A stretch of DNA of 64,000 nt from Albibacillus kandeliae (GCF_003116585.1 NZ_QEHM01000011.1:102267-166266), one strand, 5' to 3'; counted from the first letter of the stretch, positions 1 through 9,253 are shown. The notes: generated by a model not told the origin, from the sequence alone. Numbers and translations: made by a program.

Positions 1-2
1 TC

Positions 3-419
3 GGGCTGCTGGGGCTCTACTGGGAGACAAGGCCGACCGCCTTCGACGGGCAGGCCCTGAGCGTAAGCGAGGCCCATGCGCAGGCGGCCGACGGGCGTGT
101 CCTGCTGGTCGATATCCGGCGTCCCGACGAATGGGCGAGGACCGGCATCGGGGAAGACGCGACGCCGCTGGACATGCGGCGCGACGATTTCGAGGTGGCG
201 CTGGCAGAGCTGACCGGCGGTGACCGGACAAGGCCCGTCGCGCTGATCTGCGCCGGGGGCGTGCGTTCGGCCCGGATGGCGCAGAGGCTGGCCGAGGCGG
301 GTTACGAAAACGTGATCGACGTGCCCGAGGGCATGGAGGGGTCGGCCGCCGGACCCGGCTGGATCGACGCCGGGCTCCCCGTACGGACGCCCGGCGCGGC
401 AGAGGGAGCGACCGAGTGA
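3..419 (+). CDS. Rhodanese-like domain protein (5' end outside window)
   Basis: Only the C-terminal ~138 residues are present; the frame is open from the first bases, so the gene begins upstream. The visible part has a rhodanese fold: 'LLVDIRRPDEW' is the typical early strand/loop, and 'ICAGGVRSARMA' is the active-site loop with a Cys followed by the C-x-G-G-x-R pattern of single-domain sulfurtransferases. The residues before it (GLLGLYWE) are hydrophobic and could end a membrane or signal segment. Its stop overlaps the next start by 4 nt (ATGA), so the two are probably co-translated. The physiological sulfur acceptor is unknown. Confidence 0.85.
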   Translation, partial: GLLGLYWETRPTAFDGQALSVSEAHAQAADGRVLLVDIRRPDEWARTGIGEDATPLDMRRDDFEVALAELTGGDRTRPVALICAGGVRSARMAQRLAEAGYENVIDVPEGMEGSAAGPGWIDAGLPVRTPGAAEGATE

Positions 420-1237
420 CGCGGCTCGCTGTCCTGATCGCCGCACTGATGCTGGGCGGCCCGGCGCTGGCCGACTGCGGCCCCGCCCCGGACGCCTGCG
501 AGATCGAGGGCGGCAGCTATCACATCGCCCTGCCGGCGCAGCCCGAGGGCGCGCCGGTCGTTGTCTTCCTGCATGGCGCGGGCGGGACCGGCGGGTATTC
601 GATCAGCAACGCGGATGTCGTCGCGCCCATGCTGGCGCGCGGTTACGCGGTCCTCGCCCCCGATGGCAGCCGGTCCTTCGGCAATGGCGGGGGGCGCGTC
701 TGGAACTTCCTGCCCGGGCGCGAGGGGCGCGACGAGGCGGACTTCCTGCAGGACGTGCTGCGCGACGCGGCCGGGCGGTTTGCGCTCGACACCGGCGCGC
801 CCGTCCTCGCCGGGTTCTCGGCGGGGGGCTTCATGGTCAGCTACCTCGCCTGCGCGCGCCCCGGCGACTTTGCCGCCTACGCGCCGGTTTCGGGCGGGTT
901 CTGGCGCCCGCAGCCCGAGCACTGTGCCGGCCCGGTGCGGCTGTTCCAGACCCACGGCTGGCGCGACACCACGGTTCCGCTGGAGGGGCGCGCCCTGCGC
1001 GGGGGCGCCTTCGTTCAGGGAGATATCTTTGCCGGGATGGCGCTGTGGCGGCAGGCCAACGCCTGCGCGGGGGACGATCCGAGCGGCTATTCGGAGACCG
1101 GGCCGTTCCAGCGGCGGCGCTGGGACTGTGTCCCGGGCAGCGCGCTGGAGTTCGCGCTCTTCCCCGGCGGTCATCAGGTGCCTGCGGGCTGGGCCGACAT
1201 GATGCTGGACTGGTTCGAGGCGCTGCCCGGAGAATGA
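416..1237 (+). CDS. Secreted polyhydroxybutyrate depolymerase/LpqC-like esterase
   Basis: A 273-residue alpha/beta hydrolase with a Sec signal peptide (residues 1-19, ending ALA). 'HGAGG' at about 53-57 supplies the oxyanion region, and 'GFSAGG' carries the nucleophile Ser at about 135. Asp184 in 'GWRDTTVP' and His253 in 'GGHQVPAGW' complete a likely catalytic triad. This layout is that of PHB depolymerase/feruloyl esterase-like (LpqC) periplasmic esterases; several cysteines suggest disulfides. The substrate cannot be read from sequence. It is coupled by ATGA to the rhodanese gene and faces opgH, with a shared hairpin between them. Confidence 0.8.
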   Translation: MTRLAVLIAALMLGGPALADCGPAPDACEIEGGSYHIALPAQPEGAPVVVFLHGAGGTGGYSISNADVVAPMLARGYAVLAPDGSRSFGNGGGRVWNFLPGREGRDEADFLQDVLRDAAGRFALDTGAPVLAGFSAGGFMVSYLACARPGDFAAYAPVSGGFWRPQPEHCAGPVRLFQTHGWRDTTVPLEGRALRGGAFVQGDIFAGMALWRQANACAGDDPSGYSETGPFQRRRWDCVPGSALEFALFPGGHQVPAGWADMMLDWFEALPGE

Positions 1238-1251
1238 GCGGCGGATGGCAA

Positions 1252-1276
1252 AAGGGCAGGACGATGTCCTGCCCTT
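1252..1276 (-). terminator. Hairpin terminator between the esterase gene and opgH
   Basis: Perfect 10-bp arms (1252-1261 and 1267-1276) with a 5-nt loop, between two convergent genes. On the minus strand the stem is followed by TTTTGCC, so it mainly looks like the rho-independent terminator of the opg operon; it can also fold in plus-strand RNA. Confidence 0.65.
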
Positions 1277-1286
1277 CCGTTCGGGG

Positions 1287-3158
1287 TTACTCGGCGGCGC
1301 GGGCCTGCGGCACGGCGCCATCGAGCATCGACTTCAGCTCGGCCCGGTAGTGGCGGGCGGCCTGCGTGATCGGCGGCGCGCGGAAATCCTCACGCGTCCC
1401 CATCCAGCGCCCGGCCTGCCAGAGGTGCATGCCGCTCAGCATCGAGAGCGGCACGGCCAGCACGAGGCTTACCGCGATCGGCAGCAGCCAGGGCGACACG
1501 ACGCCGAAGAACATGCCGGTGACGAGGGCCGCGCCGCTGATGGTTTCCAGCAGGTGGCACTGCAGCACGGTGGTAAAGCCATAGGTCCCACCCGCGCGCG
1601 CCTGCGGCGACCAGCCCTTCTGCATCCCGAAGGCGGTGCGCAGCACGGCGATCATCTGCTGCACCATCAGGATCGGTGCGTAGAGGATCGACAGCAACAC
1701 CTCGGAGAGGAAGGACAGCACAAAGCGCCCTGCCCCGCCAAACTCCGTAAAGCGGGCACCGGTCAGCGGCAGCGCCGCCACCCCGACCAGCTTGGGTGCG
1801 AGCAGCATGGCATACATCAGCACGATGATCAGGACGTGGCGCCCCTCGGTCATCTCGGGCCACATCGGCATGGTCGGGTTCGACTCGCTGAAATACTTCA
1901 GCACCGAGGCCTCCTCGCTGGGACCGATCAGGGCCCACATCACCAGAAGCGAGAACCAGATCGGCGACATCAGGTAGCCGATGGCCCCGTGGAACATGTG
2001 GAATCGCGAGATCGGCATGAAGCCCTTGGAGCGCAGCAGTCCGAGGTGCTGCAGGTTACCCTGGCACCAGCGGCGGTCGCGCTGGACGTGGTCGATCAGC
2101 GTCTGCGGGGTTTCCTCGTACGAGCCCTTGATGCGCGGCAGGAAGCGGACGGCCCAGCCAGCGCGGCGCAGCAGACCCGCCTCGACGAAGTCGTGGCTCA
2201 TGATCAGCTTGTCGGAGCCGTTCATGCCGCGCAGGTGCGGCAGGCCGGCCGAGGCCGCGAAGGCGGCGGTGCGGATGATCGCGTTGTGGCCCCAGTAGTT
2301 GCCTTCCTGACCACACCAGCGCGCCATGCCCTCGGCGAAGGCGGCGCCGTAGACGCCGTTGGCGAACTGCTGCATCCGGGCAAAGACCGACTGCGCCCCG
2401 ATCAGCTGCGGGAAGCTCTGGATCAGGCCGGCGGCCGGGTCGCGCGACAGCGCATCAGTCAGGCGCAGGATGGCGCGGCCGGTCATCAGGCTGTCGGCGT
2501 CCAGCACCAGCATCGCGTCATAGGCGCCGCCCCAGCGGCTGACCCATTCGGCGATGTTGCCCACCTTGCGGTCGGTGTTCTGCTCGCGACGACGGTAGTA
2601 GAGTTCGAGGCCGGGGCTCAGCTGGCTCTGCACCGCGCGCACGGCCGCCTGCTCCTGACGGGCGATTTCCTCGTCGCGGGTGTCGGAGAGGATGAACATC
2701 GCATAGCGGTGCGACCCGCCGCGCGCGCGCAGCTCTTCCAGCATGGAACGGGCGCTGCCGAGCACATACCACGGCACCTCGTTGTAGACCGGCATGCACA
2801 ACGCCACCTTGAGCGGCCGTGCCGGGCCATGCGTCGGGCGGGGCGAATGGCGGGTCAGCGAAACCATCCCGAGGATCACGGTGGAGACCGTGAAGGTGAT
2901 CCAGAAGAAGTTGAAGCAGATCAGGGTGATCAGCAGTGCTTCGAGCAGGCTGATCCCGTCCTTGCCGAACCAGCCGGTCATAGCCCAGAGCATGCCGAGC
3001 GTCGCAACCATGGCAGGGCTGAACGCCAGCACGCGCCACAGCGCCACGCCTTCCTCCTGGACGGACGCAGGTGCGTTGTCGTCCCGATACTCCGTCGAAA
3101 AATCCTGAACCGGCATTGTCCGGGGGCTCTCCGCCGGCATCGCCCGAAAATCGTTCAT
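1287..3158 (-). CDS. opgH: Glucans biosynthesis glucosyltransferase H
   Basis: Inner-membrane family-2 glycosyltransferase that makes the beta-glucan backbone of osmoregulated periplasmic glucans from UDP-glucose. About 623 residues from the ATG chosen. N-terminal membrane segments lie at about 45-62 and 75-100, then the GT2 domain: 'LCMPVYNE' near 120, 'LDADS' (DxD type) at 219-223, 'SHDF' near 322, and the acceptor motif 'QRDRRW' at 359-364. C-terminal membrane helices follow. The start at 3158 shares one base with the opgG stop (TGATG); another in-frame ATG at 3170 would overlap by 13 nt. Last gene of the opgC-opgG-opgH set. Shorter than the E. coli protein (about 850) but usual for alphaproteobacteria. 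Confidence 0.93.
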   Translation of the reverse strand: MNDFRAMPAESPRTMPVQDFSTEYRDDNAPASVQEEGVALWRVLAFSPAMVATLGMLWAMTGWFGKDGISLLEALLITLICFNFFWITFTVSTVILGMVSLTRHSPRPTHGPARPLKVALCMPVYNEVPWYVLGSARSMLEELRARGGSHRYAMFILSDTRDEEIARQEQAAVRAVQSQLSPGLELYYRRREQNTDRKVGNIAEWVSRWGGAYDAMLVLDADSLMTGRAILRLTDALSRDPAAGLIQSFPQLIGAQSVFARMQQFANGVYGAAFAEGMARWCGQEGNYWGHNAIIRTAAFAASAGLPHLRGMNGSDKLIMSHDFVEAGLLRRAGWAVRFLPRIKGSYEETPQTLIDHVQRDRRWCQGNLQHLGLLRSKGFMPISRFHMFHGAIGYLMSPIWFSLLVMWALIGPSEEASVLKYFSESNPTMPMWPEMTEGRHVLIIVLMYAMLLAPKLVGVAALPLTGARFTEFGGAGRFVLSFLSEVLLSILYAPILMVQQMIAVLRTAFGMQKGWSPQARAGGTYGFTTVLQCHLLETISGAALVTGMFFGVVSPWLLPIAVSLVLAVPLSMLSGMHLWQAGRWMGTREDFRAPPITQAARHYRAELKSMLDGAVPQARAAE

Positions 3159-4675
3159 CACTTCGTCCATCTGTATAGCCAGACTTCGCTGGCGGGCGCG
3201 CCGTCCCGACGCAATTGTGCACGCAGTTCCACCAGCTCGTTGTCTCCGGGGTCGAAGGCAAAGGCGAGGCGGACCCCACCGGTATCCGGGTTGCGCTGGA
3301 CCACACCTTCCGTGGTGACCGCAGAGGAGGAACTCACGCGGATCTCGATCTGTTCCAGCGGTCCTTCGAAAAGCGGGTGCTCTTCGAAGTCGATGGTGAC
3401 AATCCGCCCATCCTTGTGCTCGGACCAGGCATGGCTGGCGCCCATCCGCGTATTGAGGACGCGGGCGAGCCCCGAGCGCACCGGCGCTTCGGCGCACCAG
3501 GTCAGGCGGTAGGAGAGATCCAGCCGTCCGCCTTCGGGCACCGGATCGCGCGGACGCCAGTAGGCGACGATGTTGTCGTAGATTTCCTTGTCCGACGGGA
3601 TCTCGACCAGCGTCACCGCCCCCGGGCCCCAGTCGCCGCGCGGTTCAACCCAGACGCCCGGACGCTTGTGGTAGAGCGCCTCGAGGTCGGAGAAATCCGA
3701 GAAGCGGCGCGAGCGCTGCATCAGGCCGAAGCCCTTTGGCATCTGGTCGACGAAGGACGAAATCTGCAGCTTGGTCGGGTTCGACAGCGGCCGCCACAGG
3801 ACCTCGCCCGCGCCGTTCCAGACCAGCAGGCCATCGCTGTCGTGCACCGCCGGGCGGAAGTCGTCGAAGCGCACCGAGTTGGTGGCATCGAACAGGAACA
3901 TGCTGGTCAGCGGGCCGATGCCCACGTGGTCGAGCTCGGTCCGGGCGAAGAGCGCTGCCTGCACCTCCATGGTGCAGTCCGGGCCGGGCATGATGTCGAA
4001 GCGGAAGGCGCCGGTCACGCTGGGGCTGTCGAGCAGCGCGTGGACCACGATGTTCTTCTGGCCTTCCTTCGGACGCTCCAGCCAGAAGCGCACGAAATCG
4101 GGGAACTCCTCGCCCTCCGGGTCGCCGGTCTTGAGCGCGAGGCCGCGGGCCGACAGGCCATAGGTCATGCCGTAGCCAATGGCGCGGAAGTAGCTCGCGC
4201 CCTGAAACACGCAGAATTCGTTCTTCTTGCCCGCCTCGGTCAGTTCGGTGCGCAGGCGCAGGCCGGAGTAGCCGGTGCTCTCGTCCACGGGGAGGTCGGG
4301 CACCTTGTCGGTCTTGTCGAAGTGCGCCAGCTCGAAGGGCACGGGCATGTCGACGCCGTTCTCGACCGAATCGACGTGGATCGCCTGGCGGTAGTAGAGG
4401 CCGGGCGCGAAGAAATCGACTTCGTAGGGGCTGCCGGTACCGGACCACAGCGCCTCGGTCGGGCGGAACCAGAGGGATTTGTACTGTTCGTAGGAGAGGT
4501 TCAGCCATGCATCCGGAACGGTCGGCCGCGCCTCGTAATCCTGCCGCGCAAGGTCGCGGGCCATCTGCACCACGGTTTCACGGCTGAAGGGAGTGTCATC
4601 TGCCGATGCCCCGGTCGCGCGGAGGACCGCGAGTGCCGAGGTGGAGGCGAGAAAGGCACGTCTCGAGAAATTCAT
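3158..4675 (-). CDS. opgG: Periplasmic glucan biosynthesis protein OpgG/OpgD
   Basis: A 505-residue periplasmic protein of the MdoG family, needed to assemble or branch osmoregulated periplasmic glucans. The N-terminus 'SRRAFLA' followed by a hydrophobic stretch ending 'GASA' is a twin-arginine (Tat) type signal, as in OpgD. Mature motifs such as 'YEQYKSLWF', 'FQGASYFRAIG' and 'YGLSARGLALKT' are characteristic of the family. The start at 4675 overlaps the opgC stop (ATGA) and the stop overlaps opgH, so the three genes are translationally coupled. Whether it acts as OpgG (backbone) or OpgD cannot be decided from sequence. Confidence 0.92.
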   Translation of the reverse strand: MNFSRRAFLASTSALAVLRATGASADDTPFSRETVVQMARDLARQDYEARPTVPDAWLNLSYEQYKSLWFRPTEALWSGTGSPYEVDFFAPGLYYRQAIHVDSVENGVDMPVPFELAHFDKTDKVPDLPVDESTGYSGLRLRTELTEAGKKNEFCVFQGASYFRAIGYGMTYGLSARGLALKTGDPEGEEFPDFVRFWLERPKEGQKNIVVHALLDSPSVTGAFRFDIMPGPDCTMEVQAALFARTELDHVGIGPLTSMFLFDATNSVRFDDFRPAVHDSDGLLVWNGAGEVLWRPLSNPTKLQISSFVDQMPKGFGLMQRSRRFSDFSDLEALYHKRPGVWVEPRGDWGPGAVTLVEIPSDKEIYDNIVAYWRPRDPVPEGGRLDLSYRLTWCAEAPVRSGLARVLNTRMGASHAWSEHKDGRIVTIDFEEHPLFEGPLEQIEIRVSSSSAVTTEGVVQRNPDTGGVRLAFAFDPGDNELVELRAQLRRDGAPASEVWLYRWTK

Positions 4676-5919
4676 TGGCGTTTTGCTTTCCAGGGATTCG
4701 ACTTGAACCAGGCGGCGGCGTAGGCGACCAGTGTGATCAGGAGGAAGCCGCACAGATTGATCACCATAAAAGTGAAGGCAGATCGACCGGTTAGGTCGAG
4801 AACGAACCCAAGTAGGCGGGCCGCCGCCATCGAGAAGACAAAGACGGCGAGGGATTGCTGACCCACCTTGGTGATGGCCGCGCTGACTGCCTGCCAAACA
4901 GGCCCTGCGACTCCGTCACGCAGCGCGACGAGGTGCCGTCCACTGTCACCCGCCGCCGCCCAGGCGAGGTAAGCCAGCGACAGGAAGTGCACGTAGCGCA
5001 GAATCGCGAAATCGGTCTTGTCACGCGGGTCGAAGCCGGTGTTGTTGCGCATCTGGTCGAGCCCTTCCCAGACGGCGTGCAGCTTCATCCCCAGTTGCGG
5101 GGCGATCGCGTCGATCCAGCTGACCACCTTCCACGAGGCGAAGGGCAGCGACAGGACGAGCACCGCGACGGCGATCCAGACCAGCGTCTTGGTCACCGGG
5201 GGCTTGGGGATCCATCCGCGCATCAAACCAAAGCCCGTGAAGAACAGCAGCTGCCACGCGAAGGGGTTGAAGAACCACTCCCGGTCTGAGAGCGGTTCGG
5301 CCGGAAGGTGCAGATTGCCGAAGCCGGCTGCGAGCCAGAGCGCGACGCTGAACGCGGCGGCGAGCCAGAAGTTCACCCGCACCAGCGCCATCATCACCGG
5401 CATCAGGGCGAGCACCACGAGGTACATCGGCAGGATGTCGAAGAAGTTCGGCACGTAGGTGAGCGTGAAGATCCCCACGATGTGCTGTTCGGTGTTCTCG
5501 AAGAAGGGCACGAGGTTCAGCTCGCCCACGTAGGAGCCCTCGTAGCTGCCGTAGAGGTCGAGCGCGGCCATCATCGCGGCGACGGTGAAGAACAGGGCGA
5601 TGTGCGCCCAGTAGACCTGCCAGCAGCGAAAGATCACCCGCGCGGTGCCCATCAGCCAGCCGCGGCGCGCGAAGGTGCCGCCGAAGGCGATGGCCGAGGC
5701 CATGCCCGAGCAGAAGACGAAGATCTCGGTCGCGTCGGAAAACCCGAATCGCGCCGGGATCCAGTTGGCCCAGGCGTTGGTCGGGATATGCGCGACGAGG
5801 ATGATGAACATCGCGATACCGCGATAGAAGTCGAGCCGCGGATCGCGCTGTCGCGCCGCGGTTGGGGTCGGGGCCGTTCTGAATGCCGCAAAGTCCATGG
5901 GGGGCGAAATGGTCGCCAT
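4672..5919 (-). CDS. opgC: OpgC-like membrane acyltransferase for periplasmic glucans
   Basis: About 415 residues with many membrane helices. 'PRLDFYRGIAMFIILVAH' is the typical first helix of the OpgC/acyltransferase-3-like family, which transfers succinyl or other acyl groups to periplasmic glucans in alphaproteobacteria. Further helices run to the C-terminus, which is basic (WKAKRQ). ATG 5919 is chosen; a later ATG at 5898 is possible. It opens the opgC-opgG-opgH unit and overlaps opgG by ATGA. The stop of the upstream TPR gene lies only 26 nt before it, so that gene may belong to the same transcript. Confidence 0.85.
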   Translation of the reverse strand: MATISPPMDFAAFRTAPTPTAARQRDPRLDFYRGIAMFIILVAHIPTNAWANWIPARFGFSDATEIFVFCSGMASAIAFGGTFARRGWLMGTARVIFRCWQVYWAHIALFFTVAAMMAALDLYGSYEGSYVGELNLVPFFENTEQHIVGIFTLTYVPNFFDILPMYLVVLALMPVMMALVRVNFWLAAAFSVALWLAAGFGNLHLPAEPLSDREWFFNPFAWQLLFFTGFGLMRGWIPKPPVTKTLVWIAVAVLVLSLPFASWKVVSWIDAIAPQLGMKLHAVWEGLDQMRNNTGFDPRDKTDFAILRYVHFLSLAYLAWAAAGDSGRHLVALRDGVAGPVWQAVSAAITKVGQQSLAVFVFSMAAARLLGFVLDLTGRSAFTFMVINLCGFLLITLVAYAAAWFKSNPWKAKRQ

Positions 5920-5945
5920 ATACCGTCCTGTTAACAAACCTCTGG

Positions 5946-7316
5946 TCACTGAGCGGAAACGCGGTTCGAGCAGTCAGGTTCCCGCGCAGCGCTAATAAGA
6001 TTTCTGCGAGTCGCACAATAGGCATCTTCTCGCCCATCGCGTCGGATAAGGCGCTCTTTTAAAAGGAGTTCTGCCGCATCGACCCGTCCGGCCCTCAATC
6101 CGGCGTCGATGGTGATGCGTTCGAACACGTCGCGCTGTGCGTGGCTGCCGCCGGCATGCTGCATTTGCGGCATAACTCGACACAAAAGCACAAATGCGGC
6201 CTCGAAACGGCCCTCGGTGAAGGCCGCGAGCCCCTCGGCAGCATCGCACCCCGGCACCCCCATACGCACCCCTACCTCATCAGCGGAATTCCGCGCATCG
6301 TGATGAATTCGCCGGATCAAGCGGCGACTTTCAGCTTGGCGGTCGGTTCGGGCCAGCGCGAGGAGGTAGTGCAGGTCGGCGAAGATCAGGCAGCCGTCCT
6401 CGGTTCGGCGGGCGCTGAGTTCGGCCATTTCCTCCCAGCGGTCCCCCACGTCGACGCCCTCCAGCTCCAGCCGCATCAGCAGGGAGACCCCGTTCGAGAT
6501 GTCGCGGTAGTCATCTGTCCGTTCGGCGCGGATCTCGCGGTCGTAGAGGTCCAGCACCTCGTCGATCTCGCCCTGGTCGAGGTGCATCAGCGCCTTGTGC
6601 CACCACACGTGGAAGCGGAAGTTGTTGCAGTGCGCCCAGGCCTCCTCGCGGCCCGTCAGCCATTGCAGCCCCTGCCGCGCCCGCCCGGTCATGTCGTGCA
6701 CATGGGCCACCGCATGCAGGCCCCAGGCGTCATCGGGCGCGAGCCACAGGGCCTGTCGCCCGGCGATCTCGGCCTGTTCGTAAGCGCCGGTCTCTTCCAG
6801 CGCGAAGGCGTGGCAGCCGAGGAGGTAGCCGCGCGCGGGGTGATCGGGCTCGTAGGCCGGGAGCAGCCGCTCGGCCGAGGCGCGCATGCCGCCGGCGTCG
6901 CCAAGGACGAAGCGGATCGCCTGGCTGAGTTTCATGGCCAGCGGATCGGTGGGGTCGCTCTCAAGCACGCGCTCCATCCCGGCCACCGCGCGGGAGGGCG
7001 CCCCGGCGAGCCATGCCTCCAGCGCCGCGAGGTAGTGGCGTTCGCGCTCGGTCGCGCCGGAGCGAAGGGCGGCGGACTGCGCCGTCGCCAGCGCGGTTCG
7101 GGCCGGTTCAACCAGTTCGCGGCGGCCCAGCAGGAGGTAGAACAGCCCCTGCACCGCATGGGCGAGGGCAAAGTCCGGCTCGGCCTCGAGCACGCGCGCC
7201 AGATGCGTGGGGGTCGCCGCGCCATGCGCAAGGAACGCGCGCTGCGTGGCGCTCCAGTCCGCGACGGTTGCATCCCGGGTCAGGCTGACCGTCTGGCCGA
7301 ATACGTCCTGTTTCAT
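5946..7316 (-). CDS. TPR protein of the TTC38-like family
   Basis: A 456-residue soluble protein without signal peptide. Helical repeats cover most of it (for example residues 40-75, 115-150, 165-210). The block 'CNNFRFHVWWHKALMHLDQG' with preceding 'HAVAHVHDMTGR' is typical of the tetratricopeptide repeat protein 38 family, whose biochemical role is not settled. ATG 7316 follows a GAGGGGA ribosome site; the longer frame upstream has no such support. It lies 26 nt upstream of opgC on the same strand, so it may be co-expressed with glucan synthesis, but no direct functional link is visible. Confidence 0.75.
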   Translation of the reverse strand: MKQDVFGQTVSLTRDATVADWSATQRAFLAHGAATPTHLARVLEAEPDFALAHAVQGLFYLLLGRRELVEPARTALATAQSAALRSGATERERHYLAALEAWLAGAPSRAVAGMERVLESDPTDPLAMKLSQAIRFVLGDAGGMRASAERLLPAYEPDHPARGYLLGCHAFALEETGAYEQAEIAGRQALWLAPDDAWGLHAVAHVHDMTGRARQGLQWLTGREEAWAHCNNFRFHVWWHKALMHLDQGEIDEVLDLYDREIRAERTDDYRDISNGVSLLMRLELEGVDVGDRWEEMAELSARRTEDGCLIFADLHYLLALARTDRQAESRRLIRRIHHDARNSADEVGVRMGVPGCDAAEGLAAFTEGRFEAAFVLLCRVMPQMQHAGGSHAQRDVFERITIDAGLRAGRVDAAELLLKERLIRRDGREDAYCATRRNLISAAREPDCSNRVSAQ

Positions 7317-7522
7317 CAAGCTGTCGTCCCCTCTGGAAAATCCCTTGTCTCCAGAAGGTACAGAGCCGCACCGCGCGCGCGGGTTCACAGCTTGCGGCGC
7401 TCTCGATTTGGTGATGCCCCGTGTGGCGTTCCGTGTTCTTTGTGTCGAAAACCCGTGGCTTTGCGCGTCTCGCCGCGCAAACGGCGCGCCCCGGGCGTGG
7501 CTATGTTACGAAACCGGCGGGC

Positions 7523-9139
7523 TCAGATGCGCCCGTCATAGGCGGCGCGGTCGATCTCGGCGGCGATCACGGTGAATGTTTCAGCCGTCAGAGCCGCCTC
7601 GAGCGCGGCGCGCAGTTCGGCGCGGCTGCGCACGCTTACGCCTGCCCCGCCAAAGGCCCGCCCGATGGCTGCGAAGTCGTGCCGCTCAAAATCGACGCCC
7701 CGGTTCACCATCTGCCGCTCGCGCTGTTTCTTCTCGATCAGCGCGAGGCTGGCATCCACGAAGGTCAGAAAGATGACCGGCGTGCGCAGTTCCGCCGCGG
7801 TGGCGAGTTCGCCCGCCACCATGAGCATCCCGGCGTCGCCCGCAAAGCTGATCACCGGCCTCTCGGGCGCGGCCAGCTTCAGCCCGATGGCCAGCGGCAG
7901 GGCGCAGCCCATGGTGCAGAGCCCCGAGGACTGGACCAGCGCGCGGGGTTCGGAACAGGTCCACATCTGCGAGAGCAGGATGCGATGCGCGCCGCTGTCG
8001 GCAGTCGCCAGCGTTTCGGGCGGCATCACCGCCCGCGCCTCGGCGATCACCGCCGCCGGGCCCCAGTGCTCATCGGTCGGAAAGGCGGCGGCCAACGCGG
8101 CCTGCACCTCTTCGGGCCGACCGTCGGTCCAGGTCGCGCGGCCGCGGCCGCCCTCGGCCATCGCTTCGAGCGTCGCCGCCGGATCGGCGACGAAGGCGAG
8201 GCTCGACTGGTGCATGTAGTGATCGTTGGCGACCGGCGCGATGTCGATCACGCGCTGCGTCTCGGGGTCCCAGACCTCGCGCCAGCCCGGGCGCATCTCG
8301 ATCGGGTCGTAGCCGATGCAGAGCACGAGGTCGGCTGACTTGACCAGCCCGCGCAGGGGCCCATCCGCCAGCGGCGAGAGCCCTGCCCCGCCGAGGCAGA
8401 GGGGATGATCCTCGGGCAGCACGCCCTTGGCCTTGTAGGTGGTGATGAAGGGGATCGAGAAGAGTTCGAGAAAGGCGCGCAGCACCGTTGCCGCCTCGCC
8501 GTCGAGCATGTCGAGCCCGACGATGGCGATGGGGCGCTCGGACTCCGACAGCCACGCCCGCGCCCATGCGAGGTCGGCCCCGGCGGGGGCCACCGGGCTG
8601 GCGGCGGCGCGGCGGCGCGGGGCGCGCGCGTGCGGAATGGCGTCGGCGACGCCGATGGGCACGTCGATATGCACGGGCCCCGGGCGCGGATCGGTGGCGG
8701 TGGTCACGGCGCGGTCGGCGATGATGTCGGCCGAGGCGGCGGTGAGGCGATAGCTGGCCTTGGTGATCGGTGCGAAGACCGCCTGATGGTCCATCACCTG
8801 ATGGGTGTAGGTCTGCGCCTCGTCCGCATCGACGCAGCCGGTCAGCACGATCATCGGCACCCTGTCCTGCAGCGCGTTGGCAACCACGTTCACCCCGTTC
8901 ATCGCCCCCGGCCCCAGCGTGGCGACGAGGATGGCCGGCGCGCCGTCGCGGTGATGCACCCCCTCGGCCATGAAGCCCGCCGCGTTCTCGTGCTTGGCGA
9001 GGATGAAGCGAATGCCGGCCCGTTCGAGCGCATCCACGAGGGTCAGGACCTCTCCCCCCGGCATGCCGAAGGCGAAACGGCAGCCAGCCTCGTAGAGGCG
9101 TCGAGCCAGAAGATCGGCGGCGCGCATCGGTTCCTGCAT
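7523..9139 (-). CDS. Thiamine pyrophosphate-dependent enzyme (acetolactate synthase large subunit-like)
   Basis: 538 residues in the three-domain order of the ALS/benzoylformate decarboxylase family: an N-terminal PYR domain with 'GMPGGE' and the cofactor-activating Glu in 'KHENAAGFMAEG' (about residue 50), a central Rossmann-like domain (about 190-330), and a C-terminal PP domain. The diphosphate/Mg motif is atypical: 'GDAG' and, about 26 residues later, 'VDAS' replace the usual GDG...NN. No regulatory small subunit lies nearby, so this is probably not the housekeeping IlvB. It could be a decarboxylase, an acyl-transferring lyase or a related enzyme; the substrate is unknown. Confidence 0.8.
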   Translation of the reverse strand: MQEPMRAADLLARRLYEAGCRFAFGMPGGEVLTLVDALERAGIRFILAKHENAAGFMAEGVHHRDGAPAILVATLGPGAMNGVNVVANALQDRVPMIVLTGCVDADEAQTYTHQVMDHQAVFAPITKASYRLTAASADIIADRAVTTATDPRPGPVHIDVPIGVADAIPHARAPRRRAAASPVAPAGADLAWARAWLSESERPIAIVGLDMLDGEAATVLRAFLELFSIPFITTYKAKGVLPEDHPLCLGGAGLSPLADGPLRGLVKSADLVLCIGYDPIEMRPGWREVWDPETQRVIDIAPVANDHYMHQSSLAFVADPAATLEAMAEGGRGRATWTDGRPEEVQAALAAAFPTDEHWGPAAVIAEARAVMPPETLATADSGAHRILLSQMWTCSEPRALVQSSGLCTMGCALPLAIGLKLAAPERPVISFAGDAGMLMVAGELATAAELRTPVIFLTFVDASLALIEKKQRERQMVNRGVDFERHDFAAIGRAFGGAGVSVRSRAELRAALEAALTAETFTVIAAEIDRAAYDGRI

Positions 9140-9194
9140 GGGAGGTGTCCTTCGTTCAGGTGCGAAAAAGCCAACTCCCTCGCGCCCTTCCGCG

Positions 9195-9214
9195 CAAGCC
9201 CGAACACGGGCTTG
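9195..9214 (-). terminator. Stem-loop downstream of the DUF302 gene
   Basis: Perfect 8-bp arms (9195-9202 and 9207-9214) with a 4-nt loop, 40 nt past the DUF302 stop. No T-run follows, so this is only a weak terminator candidate. Confidence 0.35.
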
Positions 9215-9253
9215 TGACCTTTCGGCTCCCGGCAGCCCGCGCGGGGCGAAGCC

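Noticed and set aside
1245..3512. Long plus-strand open frame (755 codons) opposite opgH/opgG
   Set aside because: Antisense to well-defined enzymes; rich in His/Arg/Gln/Gly as expected from reading G/C-rich codons backwards.
7523..9139. Naming the TPP enzyme ilvB
   Set aside because: No small subunit gene and an atypical cofactor motif; a generic name is safer.
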